In this document: positions 43,964 to 52,595 of the stretch, one piece after another
Position numbering within the stretch: the first letter of the stretch is position 1
Layout of the letters: each line of letters begins with the position of its first letter
DNA from: AP-15 sp963833745
GTDB lineage: Bacteria > Pseudomonadota > Alphaproteobacteria > ATCC43930 > CGMCC-115725
Reading direction: 5' to 3'
Length of the DNA stretch: 64,000 nucleotides
Assembly: GCA_963833745.1 (NCBI GenBank)
Contig: CAWHZD010000003.1
Location: 186,001-250,000, forward strand
Notes under the pieces: model-generated
Seen by the model: the letters and a program-made list of their open reading frames with translations, nothing else
The model's database searches: none
Told to the model about the DNA's origin: nothing
Made by a program: the position numbers and the translations under genes

Positions 43964-44467
43964 CTAAAATCGCGCCGCGCCGCGCGAAATCGCGACGGCG
44001 CCGGTGCGCGAAATCTCGACTAGACCCAAAGGCTCCATCAGCGCGATAAAGGCGTTCAGTTTCTCAGCCGAACCGGTCATCTCGAAGACAAAGCTGTCGG
44101 TCGTCGAGTTGACGACGCGGGCGCGGAAGATGCCGGCGAGCCGCAATGCCTCGATCCGCGCCTCGCCTTTGCCGGCAACCTTGACCAGCATCATCTCGCG
44201 CTCGACAAACGGGCCCTCGTCGCTCAAATCGTGGACCTTGTGCACCGGCACCAGCCGCGACAATTGCGCCTTGATCTGCTCGATAATCATCTGCGTGCCC
44301 GAGGTTACGATCGTGATCCGCGACACGCTGTTGCGGCGATCGACTTCGGCGACAGTCAAGCTTTCTATGTTGTAGCCGCGCCCGGAAAACAACCCGACGA
44401 CGCGTGCCAGGATGCCGGGCTCGTTGTCGACGAGCACCGCAATGGTGTGCCGCTCGGGTCCGTCCAT
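43964..44467 (-). CDS. ilvN: acetolactate synthase small (regulatory) subunit
   Basis: The 167-residue regulatory subunit of acetolactate synthase. It has an N-terminal ACT domain (HTIAVLVDNEPGILARVVGLFSGRGYNIESL) that binds valine for feedback inhibition, and the C-terminal small-subunit domain (MLVKVAGKGEARIEALRLAGIF). I start at the ATG at 44467 (MDGPERH); the frame is open to 44518, but that extension encodes part of the palindromic repeat (GSRFRGND). It lies between ilvB and ilvC and is separated from each by one palindromic repeat. Confidence 0.96.
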   Translation of the reverse strand: MDGPERHTIAVLVDNEPGILARVVGLFSGRGYNIESLTVAEVDRRNSVSRITIVTSGTQMIIEQIKAQLSRLVPVHKVHDLSDEGPFVEREMMLVKVAGKGEARIEALRLAGIFRARVVNSTTDSFVFEMTGSAEKLNAFIALMEPLGLVEISRTGAVAISRGAARF

Positions 44468-44484
44468 CACGGCTGTCGCCTGAT

Positions 44485-44587
44485 CGTCATTCCCGCGAAA
44501 GCGGGAACCCAGGGGCAAGCGGCGGAGCGGTCGCCCGCTGTTCGCGCCAAGGGCAAGCTCTGGGTCCCCGCTTTCGCGGGGACGACG
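44485..44587. repeat. palindromic intergenic repeat, copy 2 (ilvB-ilvN)
   Basis: A unit of about 100 bp bounded by CGTCATTCCCGCGAAAGCGG on the left and CCCGCTTTCGCGGGGACGACG on the right (trimmed here: CCGCTTTCGCGGGGACGACG). It is related to 43820-43922 but in mirrored order. It lies upstream of ilvN and may affect ilvN-ilvC mRNA levels. Confidence 0.8.
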
Positions 44588-44620
44588 ACGGTTGAAAAGG
44601 CCGCGCCCACGTAACGGCTC

Positions 44621-46375
44621 CTAGACCAGCACCATGCCTTCTTCGGAGACCGGGCGCTCGGCCTCGTCCTTGGGCCCGAGCAGCATCTCGTTATGCGCCG
44701 CCCCGGACGGGATCATCGGGAAACAGTTCTCCCTAGGATCGACGGCAACGTCGAGAATTACGGCACCCGGCGTCTTCAGCATCCAGGCGATCGCATCGTC
44801 GAGCTCGGCCGGGTCCTCGACCCGCCGGCCGTTGGCACCAAACGCTTCGGCCAGCTTGACAAAATCGGGCAGTGCTGCAGTATAGCTTTCCGAATAGCGG
44901 CCGCCATGCAGCAATTCCTGCCACTGGCGCACCATCCCCATATATTGGTTGTTTACAATGAACAGTTTGACCGGCAACCTATACTGCGAGACCGTCGACA
45001 TTTCCTGAATGTTCATCAGGATCGAAGCTTCGCCGGCAATGTCGACGACGAGCGCGTCGGGATGGGCGATCTGAACGCCGATCGCCGCCGGGAGCCCATA
45101 GCCCATCGTGCCGAGCCCGCCCGAAGTCATCCAATGATAGGGATCGTCGAATTTGAAGAACTGCGCCGCCCACATTTGGTGCTGACCGACTTCGGTTGTG
45201 ACGTAGACATCACGGCCGCGGGTATGGGCAAAGAGCCGTTCGATCGCATATTGCGGCTTGATGACATCGCGGCAGCTCCGGTCATAGCGCAGGCAGTCGC
45301 GCGCCCGCCATTCCTCGATCCGGCGCCACCATTCACTGCGGTCTGGCGCCGAGACCCCGCGTGGCGAGATATCGAGCATCGCCGACATCGCCTGCCCGAC
45401 ATCGCCGACGATCGGCAGATCGACACGCACGTTCTTGTTGATCGAGGACGGGTCGATGTCGATGTGGATTTTTTTTGATCCGGGCGAAAACGCATTCAGC
45501 CGCCCGGTCACCCGGTCGTCAAACCGCGCGCCGACCGCGATCATCAGGTCGCAGCCATGCATCGCCAAATTCGCCTCATAGGTGCCGTGCATCCCGACCA
45601 TGCCCAGAAAATGCGGGTCGCTGGCGGGAAAGGCGCCAAGCCCCATCAAGGTCAGGGTGCAGGGCGCATCGGCCAGCCGCACCAGTTCGGTAAAGCGGGC
45701 GCAGGCCTCGGGCCCCGAATTGATAAGGCCGCCGCCGCCGTAGAACAGCGGCCGCTTGGCCGCGGCGATCATCCCGACGGCCTCGGCGATGCGGACCGGT
45801 TCCGGCACAAGTTGCGGATGATAGCTCTTGTGGCGCCCCTCCTCGGGTCCGCTATAGGGACCGGGCGCAAACAGCACGTCTTTTGGCAGGTCGATGACGA
45901 CCGGCCCCGGCCGTCCGCTCCGCGCGACGTAAAAGGCCTCGTGGATCACGCGCGCCAGGTCGCGCACGTCCTTGACCAGGTAATTGTGCTTGGTGCACGG
46001 CCGGGTGATGCCGGTGGTGTCGGCCTCCTGAAAGGCGTCGTTGCCGATCAGGTGGGTCGGCACTTGCCCGGTCAGACAGATGACCGGCACCGAATCCATC
46101 AGCGCGTCAGTCAGCCCGGTCACCGCATTCGTCGCACCGGGGCCGCTCGTGACGAGGACAACCCCGACCCGGCCGGTCGAGCGCGCGTAGCCCTCGGCCG
46201 CATGCACCGCGCCGCCTTCCTGACGCACCAGGATGTGGCGCAGCGAATTCTGCTTGAAGAGCGCATCGTAAATCGGCAGAACCGCGCCGCCCGGATAGCC
46301 GAAGACGACATCGACGCCCTGGTCGACGAGCGCCTTGATGACGATATCCGCTCCGCTGATCGGCTCCGCCGACAT
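44621..46375 (-). CDS. ilvB: acetolactate synthase large (catalytic) subunit
   Basis: Thiamine-diphosphate enzyme, 584 residues, first shared step of branched-chain amino-acid synthesis. Landmarks: the ThDP Glu region VDVVFGYPGGAVLPIYDAL then RQEGGAVHAAEGYAR, the central FAD domain (VGARFDDRVTGRLNAF), and the C-terminal ThDP motif, here AGEASILMNIQEMSTV ending in FIVNN. The G-E-A-S form instead of G-D-G-S is common in alphaproteobacterial enzymes. The ATG at 46375 follows AAGGAG by seven bases; the ATG at 46396 is less likely. Confidence 0.97.
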   Translation of the reverse strand: MSAEPISGADIVIKALVDQGVDVVFGYPGGAVLPIYDALFKQNSLRHILVRQEGGAVHAAEGYARSTGRVGVVLVTSGPGATNAVTGLTDALMDSVPVICLTGQVPTHLIGNDAFQEADTTGITRPCTKHNYLVKDVRDLARVIHEAFYVARSGRPGPVVIDLPKDVLFAPGPYSGPEEGRHKSYHPQLVPEPVRIAEAVGMIAAAKRPLFYGGGGLINSGPEACARFTELVRLADAPCTLTLMGLGAFPASDPHFLGMVGMHGTYEANLAMHGCDLMIAVGARFDDRVTGRLNAFSPGSKKIHIDIDPSSINKNVRVDLPIVGDVGQAMSAMLDISPRGVSAPDRSEWWRRIEEWRARDCLRYDRSCRDVIKPQYAIERLFAHTRGRDVYVTTEVGQHQMWAAQFFKFDDPYHWMTSGGLGTMGYGLPAAIGVQIAHPDALVVDIAGEASILMNIQEMSTVSQYRLPVKLFIVNNQYMGMVRQWQELLHGGRYSESYTAALPDFVKLAEAFGANGRRVEDPAELDDAIAWMLKTPGAVILDVAVDPRENCFPMIPSGAAHNEMLLGPKDEAERPVSEEGMVLV

Positions 46376-46465
46376 GACAAACTCCTTGGCGATCAAAACC
46401 CGCGCTCACGTGGCCCACCCCCAGCACCGATGTGCGGCTTTGGGCGGGGGGCGCACCCTAGTCAG

Positions 46466-47449
46466 CTATCCCCTGGGGGTCAACAGAAACTCGTCAATAA
46501 ACTGACGTGAGCGGTGCAGCAAACTTTCCGAATATTGCTCGCCCAGTGTCAGGTCGGAGTGCGACTGGTGGCGAAACCAGGTAATCTGGCGCTTTGCATA
46601 GCGCCTCGTCGCGCGCTGGGCCGCGGCCACCGCCTCCGCAAGCGTCATCTCTCCTCGCAGATGGCGCAGCAGCTCAGGCAGACCGACTGCCTTCATCACC
46701 GGCAGACCGCGACTGAGCCCGCGTGCGACAAGTGCTTGGGCCTCGGCCAAAGCGCCGCGTTCGATCATCGCGGCAAAGCGTGCATCGCCGGCAGCGTACA
46801 GTCGATCCCGCGGCGGCATCATCAGGATCGTCGCAAAGCGATAGGGCGACACGCTAGGCGCTCGCTCGCGCCATGCGCCGATCGGGACCCCGGTAGCTCG
46901 CACCACGGTGTATGCCCGCACCAGCCGCTGCGTGTCCCCGGGTGGGAGCCGCCGAGCCGACGCCGGGTCGAGCTCTGCCAGTCGCGCTCGAAATGCCAGG
47001 CCGCCGAGCGCGCGATGCAACGCCGCCGCCTCTTCGCGGAGTGCCTCCGAAATTTCGGGAAACGGAGCAAGCCCGTGCTGCAGCACACGTAGATAGAGCC
47101 CGGTGCCGCCGACGACGATCGGCAACCTGCGCTGCGATGTCGCCGCTGTGATTTCGGCAACGGCGAGTGTGTGCCAGCTGCCGGCGGAGCCGCGTTCGGC
47201 GGCGTCGAGGAAGCCGTAAAGCCGGTGCGGTGCCCGCGCCCGCGCGGCGCCGTCGGGACGAGCCGTCAGGATTTCGAGGTCGCGATAGCATTGCAGCGCG
47301 TCGGCGTTGATAACGGTCCCACCCAGCTGCTCCGCCAGCGCTAGCGCCAGCGCCGATTTGCCGCTCGCCGTGGGACCGGCGATGACGGCTACCGGCGGTG
47401 CGCCTTCGTGCTTGTCCGGCAAGCGATCCCCGTCTAGGACGAGAGCCAA
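46466..47449 (-). CDS. miaA: tRNA dimethylallyltransferase
   Basis: MiaA, 327 residues, adds dimethylallyl to A37 of tRNAs that read codons starting with U. The P-loop GPTASGKSALALALAE is at about residues 25-40, followed by INADALQCYRDLEILTARP, VGGTGLYLRVLQHGL and the C-terminal RYAKRQITWFRHQ. No ATG is available: TTG at 47449 gives the longest form and TTG at 47422 a shorter one. With the first, its start codon overlaps the divergent serB ATG. It is upstream of ilvB on the same strand, 90 bp away. Confidence 0.95.
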   Translation of the reverse strand: MALVLDGDRLPDKHEGAPPVAVIAGPTASGKSALALALAEQLGGTVINADALQCYRDLEILTARPDGAARARAPHRLYGFLDAAERGSAGSWHTLAVAEITAATSQRRLPIVVGGTGLYLRVLQHGLAPFPEISEALREEAAALHRALGGLAFRARLAELDPASARRLPPGDTQRLVRAYTVVRATGVPIGAWRERAPSVSPYRFATILMMPPRDRLYAAGDARFAAMIERGALAEAQALVARGLSRGLPVMKAVGLPELLRHLRGEMTLAEAVAAAQRATRRYAKRQITWFRHQSHSDLTLGEQYSESLLHRSRQFIDEFLLTPRG

Positions 47450-48351
47450 TGTACCTCGTCATCACCTTGATCGCGGCCCGTCCCGATCAGCGCCTACCCC
47501 GGCTTGCCGCCGCGGTCTGCGAGGCGCTGGCGATCCAAGCTGGGCCCATCTGGCTAGCGGTCCAGGAAGCCTGCGATCTCTTCCTCGATGCGGCCGCGCC
47601 CGGAGCGGTCGCGAAAGCGGTGCGCGCCGTCATCGGCAAACTCCCTGTCGACATGCTGGTTCAACCGGTCGCTGGGAGGCGCAAGCGGCTGCTCGTCGCC
47701 GATCTCGAATCGACAATCGTCGAAAACGAGATGCTCGACGAGCTGGGATCGATCCTTGGGATCGGCCCGGACATCGCCGAAATCACCCGGCGGGCGATGA
47801 ATGGCGAGATCGATTTCGCCACAGCACTCGCCGCCCGGGTCGCCTTGTTGGCTGGGACAGGGACGCGCGTGCTCGCCGACGCCGCCACTCGGATCCGCCT
47901 GACCGCTGGCGCCGAAAGCCTCGTCGCCACGATGCGTGGCGACGGCGCCCTGACGGCGCTCGCCACCGGCGGCTTTACGATCTTTGCCAATCACGTTGCC
48001 GCCAAGCTGGGGTTTGACCGAGTCGTCGCCAATCGATTGGAGATAATCGAAGACCGGTTGACCGGCCGAGTGCTGGCGCCGATCGTCACCGGCGAAACCA
48101 AGAGACGGACACTGATGGCGCTGGCGGCCGAACTCGGCGTCGCGCCTGGCGCCGCGCTCGCGGTCGGCGACGGCGCCAACGACCTGCCGATGCTGAAGGC
48201 TGCCGGCCTCGGTGTCGCCTTTCGTGCCAAACCGTTCGTTGCCGCCGCCACGCGCGCTCATCTCGACTACGCCGATCTGACCGGACTCCTCTACGCGCAG
48301 GGATACCTCAAGGCCGATTTCGCCGACTTGGCCGGCGCCCCTCAGCCCTGA
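47449..48351 (+). CDS. serB: phosphoserine phosphatase
   Basis: HAD-family enzyme of the last step of serine synthesis, 300 residues with an N-terminal ACT-like domain (1-75). The HAD motif I reads ADLESTIVENEM: the nucleophile D85 is present, but the second Asp of the usual D-x-D-x-T is Glu (E87). Motif II is in LATGGFTIFA, and motifs III/IV in GETKRRTLMA and VGDGANDLPMLKAAGLGVAF. The ATG at 47449 overlaps the first base of the TTG used by miaA. The 3' end overlaps the degP-like gene by 10 bp, tail to tail. Confidence 0.93.
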   Translation: MYLVITLIAARPDQRLPRLAAAVCEALAIQAGPIWLAVQEACDLFLDAAAPGAVAKAVRAVIGKLPVDMLVQPVAGRRKRLLVADLESTIVENEMLDELGSILGIGPDIAEITRRAMNGEIDFATALAARVALLAGTGTRVLADAATRIRLTAGAESLVATMRGDGALTALATGGFTIFANHVAAKLGFDRVVANRLEIIEDRLTGRVLAPIVTGETKRRTLMALAAELGVAPGAALAVGDGANDLPMLKAAGLGVAFRAKPFVAAATRAHLDYADLTGLLYAQGYLKADFADLAGAPQP

Positions 48352-49856
48352 TCGACGCGCACCGCGACAAAGCGGAGATCGCCCTGCCGTTGGACCAGCA
48401 GCAGGATCGACTTGCGCCCGGACTTCTTCGCTTCGTCGATCTTGGTGGCGAGGTCTTCCGGATTTTTCACCTCCTCCTGCGCCGCTTCCATGATCACGTC
48501 GCCGGGATGAAAGCCTTTGCCTGCGGCCGAGCTGTCCTTGGCGACTTCGACGACCACGACCCCCTTGGCATCGTCGCCGAGGGAGTATTTGTCCTTGAGC
48601 TCCGGGGTGATGCCGGAAAGCGTCAATCCCAGCGTCTTGACCAGGCTGCTCTCTCTTTTCGCGGTCTTGTTTGGAGTGCCTTGCGTGCTCGCCAGCTGCT
48701 GGTCGCTCTCTTCGAGCCGGCCGACCTTGACCTGAACCGTGGTCTCGGCGCGCTTGCGCCACACCGTAACCGGAACCGTCTTGTTGACCGGCGTCTCGGC
48801 GACCAGCCGCGGCAGGCGTCGCATGTCGCTGACATCCTTGCCGTCGAAGTCGAGGATCACGTCGCCAGGCTCGATGCCGGCGGCCTGGGCCGGCCCCTTG
48901 TCGCTGACGCTCGCCACCAGCGCGCCACGCTCCTTGTTGAGCCCGAGGCTTTCGGCGATCTCGTCAGTCACAGCCTGGATGCGGACGCCGAGCCAGCCGC
49001 GGTGCACCGTATGGTCGGCTTCACCCTTCAACTCGCTGACGACTTCCTTGGCGAGCGCCGAGGGGATGGCGAAGCCGATCCCGATCGAACCGCCCGAAGG
49101 TGAATAGATCGCGGTGTTGATGCCGATCACCTGGCCGTCCATGTTGAACATCGGACCGCCGGAATTGCCGCGATTGATCGGCGCATCGGTCTGCAGAAAA
49201 TCGTCATAAGGGCCGGAATTGATGTCGCGCTGCCGCGCCGAGAGAATCCCCGCAGTGACGCTGCCGCCGAGCCCGAACGGGTTGCCGATCGCCAACACCC
49301 AGTCGCCGACGCGCGCGACGTCGCTGTCACCCCAGTTCACCGCAACCAGCGGCTTGTCGGTTCTGACCCTGAGCAGCGCGATGTCGGTCTTGGTGTCGCG
49401 GCCGATAACTTTCGCCTTCAGATTGGTGTTGTCATGCAGGATGACGGTGATCTCGTCGGCGTCAGCGACGACATGGTTGTTGGTGACGATATAGCCCGAC
49501 GGATCGATGATGAAGCCCGAGCCGAGCGAGGTCGCTTTGCGCGGCGTAACATCGGGGTGGTCGCCCTTGGGCAGGTTACGCTCGAGGAAATCGTGAAAGA
49601 ATTCTTCGAACGGCGAGCCCGGCGGGAACTGCGGCATATCCGGCTCGCCCTGGTCGCCGCCGGCGGTTTTGAGCGTCTGCGTCGTCGAGATGTTGACGAC
49701 CGAAGGCAAGAGCTTCGCCGCGAGATCGGCAAAGCTGTCGGGTGCGGGCCGCGCTTGCGCCGGCGTTGTGGCGACCGTTGCTGGAACCGCGATGAGAAAC
49801 GCCGCAAACGCAACGGCGGCGGCGCGGCGCATCATGATCGATGGGCGGAACGGCAC
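48342..49856 (-). CDS. degP: periplasmic serine protease of the DegP/HtrA family
   Basis: A 504-residue trypsin-like protease with two PDZ domains, a quality-control enzyme of the periplasm. Signal peptide to about residue 35 (AQA-RPAP). The catalytic triad is visible: H128 (VTNNHVV), D158 (TKTDIALLRV) and S232 (NRGNSGGP). PDZ1 spans about 290-380 and PDZ2 410-500. GTG at 49856 follows GAGGAG by nine bases; an ATG at 49835 is the alternative. It is downstream of the hflK-hflC-DUF2065 genes on the same strand, a common pairing of membrane and periplasmic quality control. Confidence 0.95.
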   Translation of the reverse strand: MPFRPSIMMRRAAAVAFAAFLIAVPATVATTPAQARPAPDSFADLAAKLLPSVVNISTTQTLKTAGGDQGEPDMPQFPPGSPFEEFFHDFLERNLPKGDHPDVTPRKATSLGSGFIIDPSGYIVTNNHVVADADEITVILHDNTNLKAKVIGRDTKTDIALLRVRTDKPLVAVNWGDSDVARVGDWVLAIGNPFGLGGSVTAGILSARQRDINSGPYDDFLQTDAPINRGNSGGPMFNMDGQVIGINTAIYSPSGGSIGIGFAIPSALAKEVVSELKGEADHTVHRGWLGVRIQAVTDEIAESLGLNKERGALVASVSDKGPAQAAGIEPGDVILDFDGKDVSDMRRLPRLVAETPVNKTVPVTVWRKRAETTVQVKVGRLEESDQQLASTQGTPNKTAKRESSLVKTLGLTLSGITPELKDKYSLGDDAKGVVVVEVAKDSSAAGKGFHPGDVIMEAAQEEVKNPEDLATKIDEAKKSGRKSILLLVQRQGDLRFVAVRVDQG

Positions 49857-50017
49857 CTGGGTCAACTCCTCGTGGTAGCCCCGCGCGTTCGGCGCGAACG
49901 ACGTTTCGGGGCGCAATCTGTGCTCGACGCGAGATTACGGGAGAAGGCGGCACCAAGCCAGCCGCTTTCACGGCGCCCGCATTTCGTGATCGGCGACGAG
50001 GTGGAATCGACCCGGCC

Positions 50018-50203
50018 TCAATGCCGGACCAGCCAGACCAGGGCGACGCCGCCGCAGGCTGCCGCCAGACCGGCCATCCGCAGCACTTGCGGCGGCAGCT
50101 CGAGGGCCCGCGCCGCGGCCCGCTTCATCCCCTCGGGAAACAGCGCGTAAAGGCAGCCCTCGATGACCAGGACGAGGGCGAGCGACGTCCACAAGTCGCG
50201 CAT
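50018..50203 (-). CDS. DUF2065 small membrane protein
   Basis: A 61-residue protein with two hydrophobic helices (LWTSLALVLVIEGCLYALF and the GLAAACGGVALVWLV tail), matching the DUF2065 family that commonly follows hflC. It starts at ATG 50203, 43 bp after hflC. Function unknown; it is presumed to sit in the inner membrane with the HflKC complex. Confidence 0.85.
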   Translation of the reverse strand: MRDLWTSLALVLVIEGCLYALFPEGMKRAAARALELPPQVLRMAGLAAACGGVALVWLVRH

Positions 50204-50246
50204 CGGCCGACAGGTTGGCATCACCGTCCCGGCAGCGGCGCTCGGT

Positions 50247-51146
50247 TCATCGTGGACCAGGCTTCGCTGCCGGCGCCGGCGGCCCGGCCGGGTTCTCGAA
50301 ATAGCGGAAGAAGCTGCTGTTCGGGTTGAGCACGAACGACGTGTTGCTGCCGCCGAAGGCATTGCGATAGGCCTGCAGCGACCGGTAGAAGACAAAGAAA
50401 TCCTTATCCTGGTCATAGGCCTTGGCATAGATCTCGATGGCCTGGGCGTCGCCCTCGCCGCGCACCTTCTGCGCGTTGCGCTGCGCGTCGGCGAGAATCA
50501 CGGTTCGTTCGCGGTCGGCGTTGGCGCGAACAGTCTGCGCCGCCTCGGCGCCTTCGCCGCGGAATTGCGCCGCCTGCTGCTGACGTTCAGAACGCATCCG
50601 GGCATAGATCGCCTCACTGTTCTGCGGCGGCAGATCGGCGCGCCGGATGCGGACGTCGACGACGTCGATGCCAAACGGCTTCGCCTGACCGGCGACCTCA
50701 TCGCGGATCTGGCGCATGATTTTTGCCCGGTCCGGCGACAGCAGCGCCGACAATGTCACATTCCCGATTACTTGCCGCAGGCTGCCGCTGACGAGGGCCC
50801 CAAGCCGGGCGCGCACCCCGGTCTCGGTGGCGACGGTTTGATAGAACAGCAGCGGGTTGGTGATGCGGTAGCGCGCATAGGTATCGACGACGAGCCGCTT
50901 CTGGTCCGACGCGATGACCTCCTCGGGCGGCGGCTCAAAGTCGAGCAATCGTTTGTCGTAGATGATCACGTTCTGAATAAACGGCTGCTTGACCCACAGC
51001 CCCGGGACGCGGATGACGCGGCGCGGCTGGCCGAACTGGAGCACCAGCGCCTGCTCGGTTTGGTCGACGATGAACAGCGAGCTCATCGCCAGAATCCCGC
51101 CGACGACGAGCACCACGCCAAGGGCAAACAAAGCGCGCCGGTTCAT
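50247..51146 (-). CDS. hflC: HflC, SPFH-family modulator of FtsH
   Basis: A 299-residue band-7/SPFH protein with one N-terminal membrane helix (residues 5-27) and a periplasmic SPFH domain (QTEQALVLQFGQP, RVPGLWVKQPF) followed by a long coiled coil (RMRSERQQQAAQFRGEGAE). HflC with HflK forms a ring around the FtsH membrane protease. The ATG at 51146 is overlapped by the stop codon of the repeat-encoded frame upstream (ATGA). Normally hflC follows hflK closely; here 190 bp, nearly all tandem repeat, separate them. Confidence 0.95.
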   Translation of the reverse strand: MNRRALFALGVVLVVGGILAMSSLFIVDQTEQALVLQFGQPRRVIRVPGLWVKQPFIQNVIIYDKRLLDFEPPPEEVIASDQKRLVVDTYARYRITNPLLFYQTVATETGVRARLGALVSGSLRQVIGNVTLSALLSPDRAKIMRQIRDEVAGQAKPFGIDVVDVRIRRADLPPQNSEAIYARMRSERQQQAAQFRGEGAEAAQTVRANADRERTVILADAQRNAQKVRGEGDAQAIEIYAKAYDQDKDFFVFYRSLQAYRNAFGGSNTSFVLNPNSSFFRYFENPAGPPAPAAKPGPR

Positions 51147-51349
51147 CGTCCGGTCCCCATCCCCCGCACTTTCTCAATCCCGTCCACCGGCTCAATCCCG
51201 TCCACCGGCTCAATCCCGTCCACCGGCTCAATCCCGTCCACCGGCTCAATCCCGTCCACCGGCTCAATCCCGTCCACCGGCTCAATCCCGTCCACCGGCT
51301 CAATCCCGTCCACCGGCTCAATCCTGTCCACCGGCTCAATCCTGTCCAC
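51143..51349 (-). CDS. repeat-encoded 68-residue open frame [VDGIEP]n
   Basis: The tandem repeat between hflK and hflC is open in this frame: GTG at 51349, about ten Val-Asp-(Gly/Arg)-Ile-Glu-Pro units, then KVRGMGTGR and TGA. Its start lies inside the last codons of hflK, and its stop overlaps the hflC ATG. The 18-bp period keeps the frame whatever the copy number. Whether it is translated, as a peptide or only to couple hflC to hflK, is unknown. Confidence 0.4.
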   Translation of the reverse strand: MDRIEPVDRIEPVDGIEPVDGIEPVDGIEPVDGIEPVDGIEPVDGIEPVDGIEPVDGIEKVRGMGTGR

Positions 51350-51352
51350 TGG
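51173..51352. repeat. tandem repeat, 10 x 18 bp, between hflK and hflC
   Basis: Ten uninterrupted copies of CTCAATCCCGTCCACCGG; units 9 and 10 (the hflK side) carry CCTG in place of CCCG, and unit 10 has one more change. The hflK stop codon (51336-51338) lies inside unit 10. No spacers, so not a CRISPR. Confidence 0.98.
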
Positions 51353-52595
51353 CCGGCGGTGGCGGCGCTGTGGTGTCCGACGATTGGACCGACGATTGGG
51401 GCTGGGTCGCGCCGGCGCCTGATGTCGCCGCGCCGGAGGCGCTTCCCGAAGGCGGCGCGCTGGTCTTTGCGCTGCCCCCGCCGAGAGCGGGCAGCGGCAA
51501 AAAAGGAAGCACCCCGTTTCCGCCTTGCGCGGATCTGTCGATGATCACCTTGTTGCTGTTCTTCAGCACCTCCTCGATGGTCTCGATATAAAGCCGCTCG
51601 AGGGTCACGTCCTGCGCCACCTTGAAGGCGTTGAAGACCGAAAGGAAACGAGCGGCGTCACCCTGCGAGCGGGCGATGGTCGCGAGGCGATAAGCTTCCG
51701 CCTCCTGCTGGATCCGCACCGCGTCGCCCCGCGCGCGCGGGACGATGCCGTTGCGGTAGGACTCGGCCTCGTTGCGCAAGCGCGCGCGATCGGCGAGCGC
51801 CGCCTGAACGTCGCGGAATGCGTCGATAACCTCGGCGGGGGGATCGACCCGCTGCAGCTGCAGCTGGGTTATCTCGATCCCGGCGCCGTAACTGTCGAGG
51901 ATCGATTGCAGCAACTGCTGGGTTTGGGCCTCGATCTTGGCGCGCCCTTCGGCCAACGCCTGGGCGATCGGGGTCTCGCCGACGACCTCGCGCATCGCGC
52001 TCTCGGCCGCCGATTTGACCGTCAGTTCCGGATCGCGGATGTTGAACAGGTAGGCCTTCGCGTCCTTGATAACCCAGAAGACGGCAAAGTTGATGTCGAC
52101 GATATTCTCGTCGCCGGTCAGCATCAGCGCCTCTTCCGGCACCTGGCTCGCCGCCGCCTCGCGGCCGGCCGCGGTTTCGCCCGAGCGATAGCCGATCTCG
52201 GTGCGATTGACGCGGGTGACGCTCGGCGTCAGCACGGCTTCGATCGGGCTCGGCAGATGGTAGTTGAGCCCGGGCTGGGTCGTGCGGTTGTAGGCGCCAA
52301 AGCGCAGCACGATGCCGACTTCGTCGGGCAGCACGCGATAAAACCCGCTTGCCAGCCAAACCAGGAGGATCGCGATCAGGACGACGGCAATCCCGGTGCC
52401 GGTGCCGAACCCGCCCGGCAAGATGCGTCGTACCCGCTCTTGACCGCGCCGCAGCCATTCCTCGAAATCGGGTGGATAGGGACCGCGGCTGCGCGGACCC
52501 GGGCCGCTGCCGTTGTTGCGGGGGCCGCCGCCCCATGGGCCACCGCCGCGGGGGCCGCTCCCCCACGGACCGCCCCCTTGACTCTTCCAGATCAT
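51336..52595 (-). CDS. hflK: HflK, SPFH-family modulator of FtsH
   Basis: A 419-residue partner of HflC. It has a Gly/Pro-rich cytosolic N-terminus (GGGPWGSGPRGGGPWGG), a membrane helix at about 66-86 (GIAVVLIAILLVWLASGFY), an SPFH domain (LPDEVGIVLRFGAYN, TGDENIVDINFAVFWVI), a coiled coil, and a Ser/Ala/Pro-rich tail. The last codons (ASGQD) are encoded within the tandem repeat, so the C-terminus may have been set by it. The ATG at 52595 is preceded by AAAGG. A sigma70-like promoter is visible about 90 bp upstream. Confidence 0.95.
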   Translation of the reverse strand: MIWKSQGGGPWGSGPRGGGPWGGGPRNNGSGPGPRSRGPYPPDFEEWLRRGQERVRRILPGGFGTGTGIAVVLIAILLVWLASGFYRVLPDEVGIVLRFGAYNRTTQPGLNYHLPSPIEAVLTPSVTRVNRTEIGYRSGETAAGREAAASQVPEEALMLTGDENIVDINFAVFWVIKDAKAYLFNIRDPELTVKSAAESAMREVVGETPIAQALAEGRAKIEAQTQQLLQSILDSYGAGIEITQLQLQRVDPPAEVIDAFRDVQAALADRARLRNEAESYRNGIVPRARGDAVRIQQEAEAYRLATIARSQGDAARFLSVFNAFKVAQDVTLERLYIETIEEVLKNSNKVIIDRSAQGGNGVLPFLPLPALGGGSAKTSAPPSGSASGAATSGAGATQPQSSVQSSDTTAPPPPASGQD

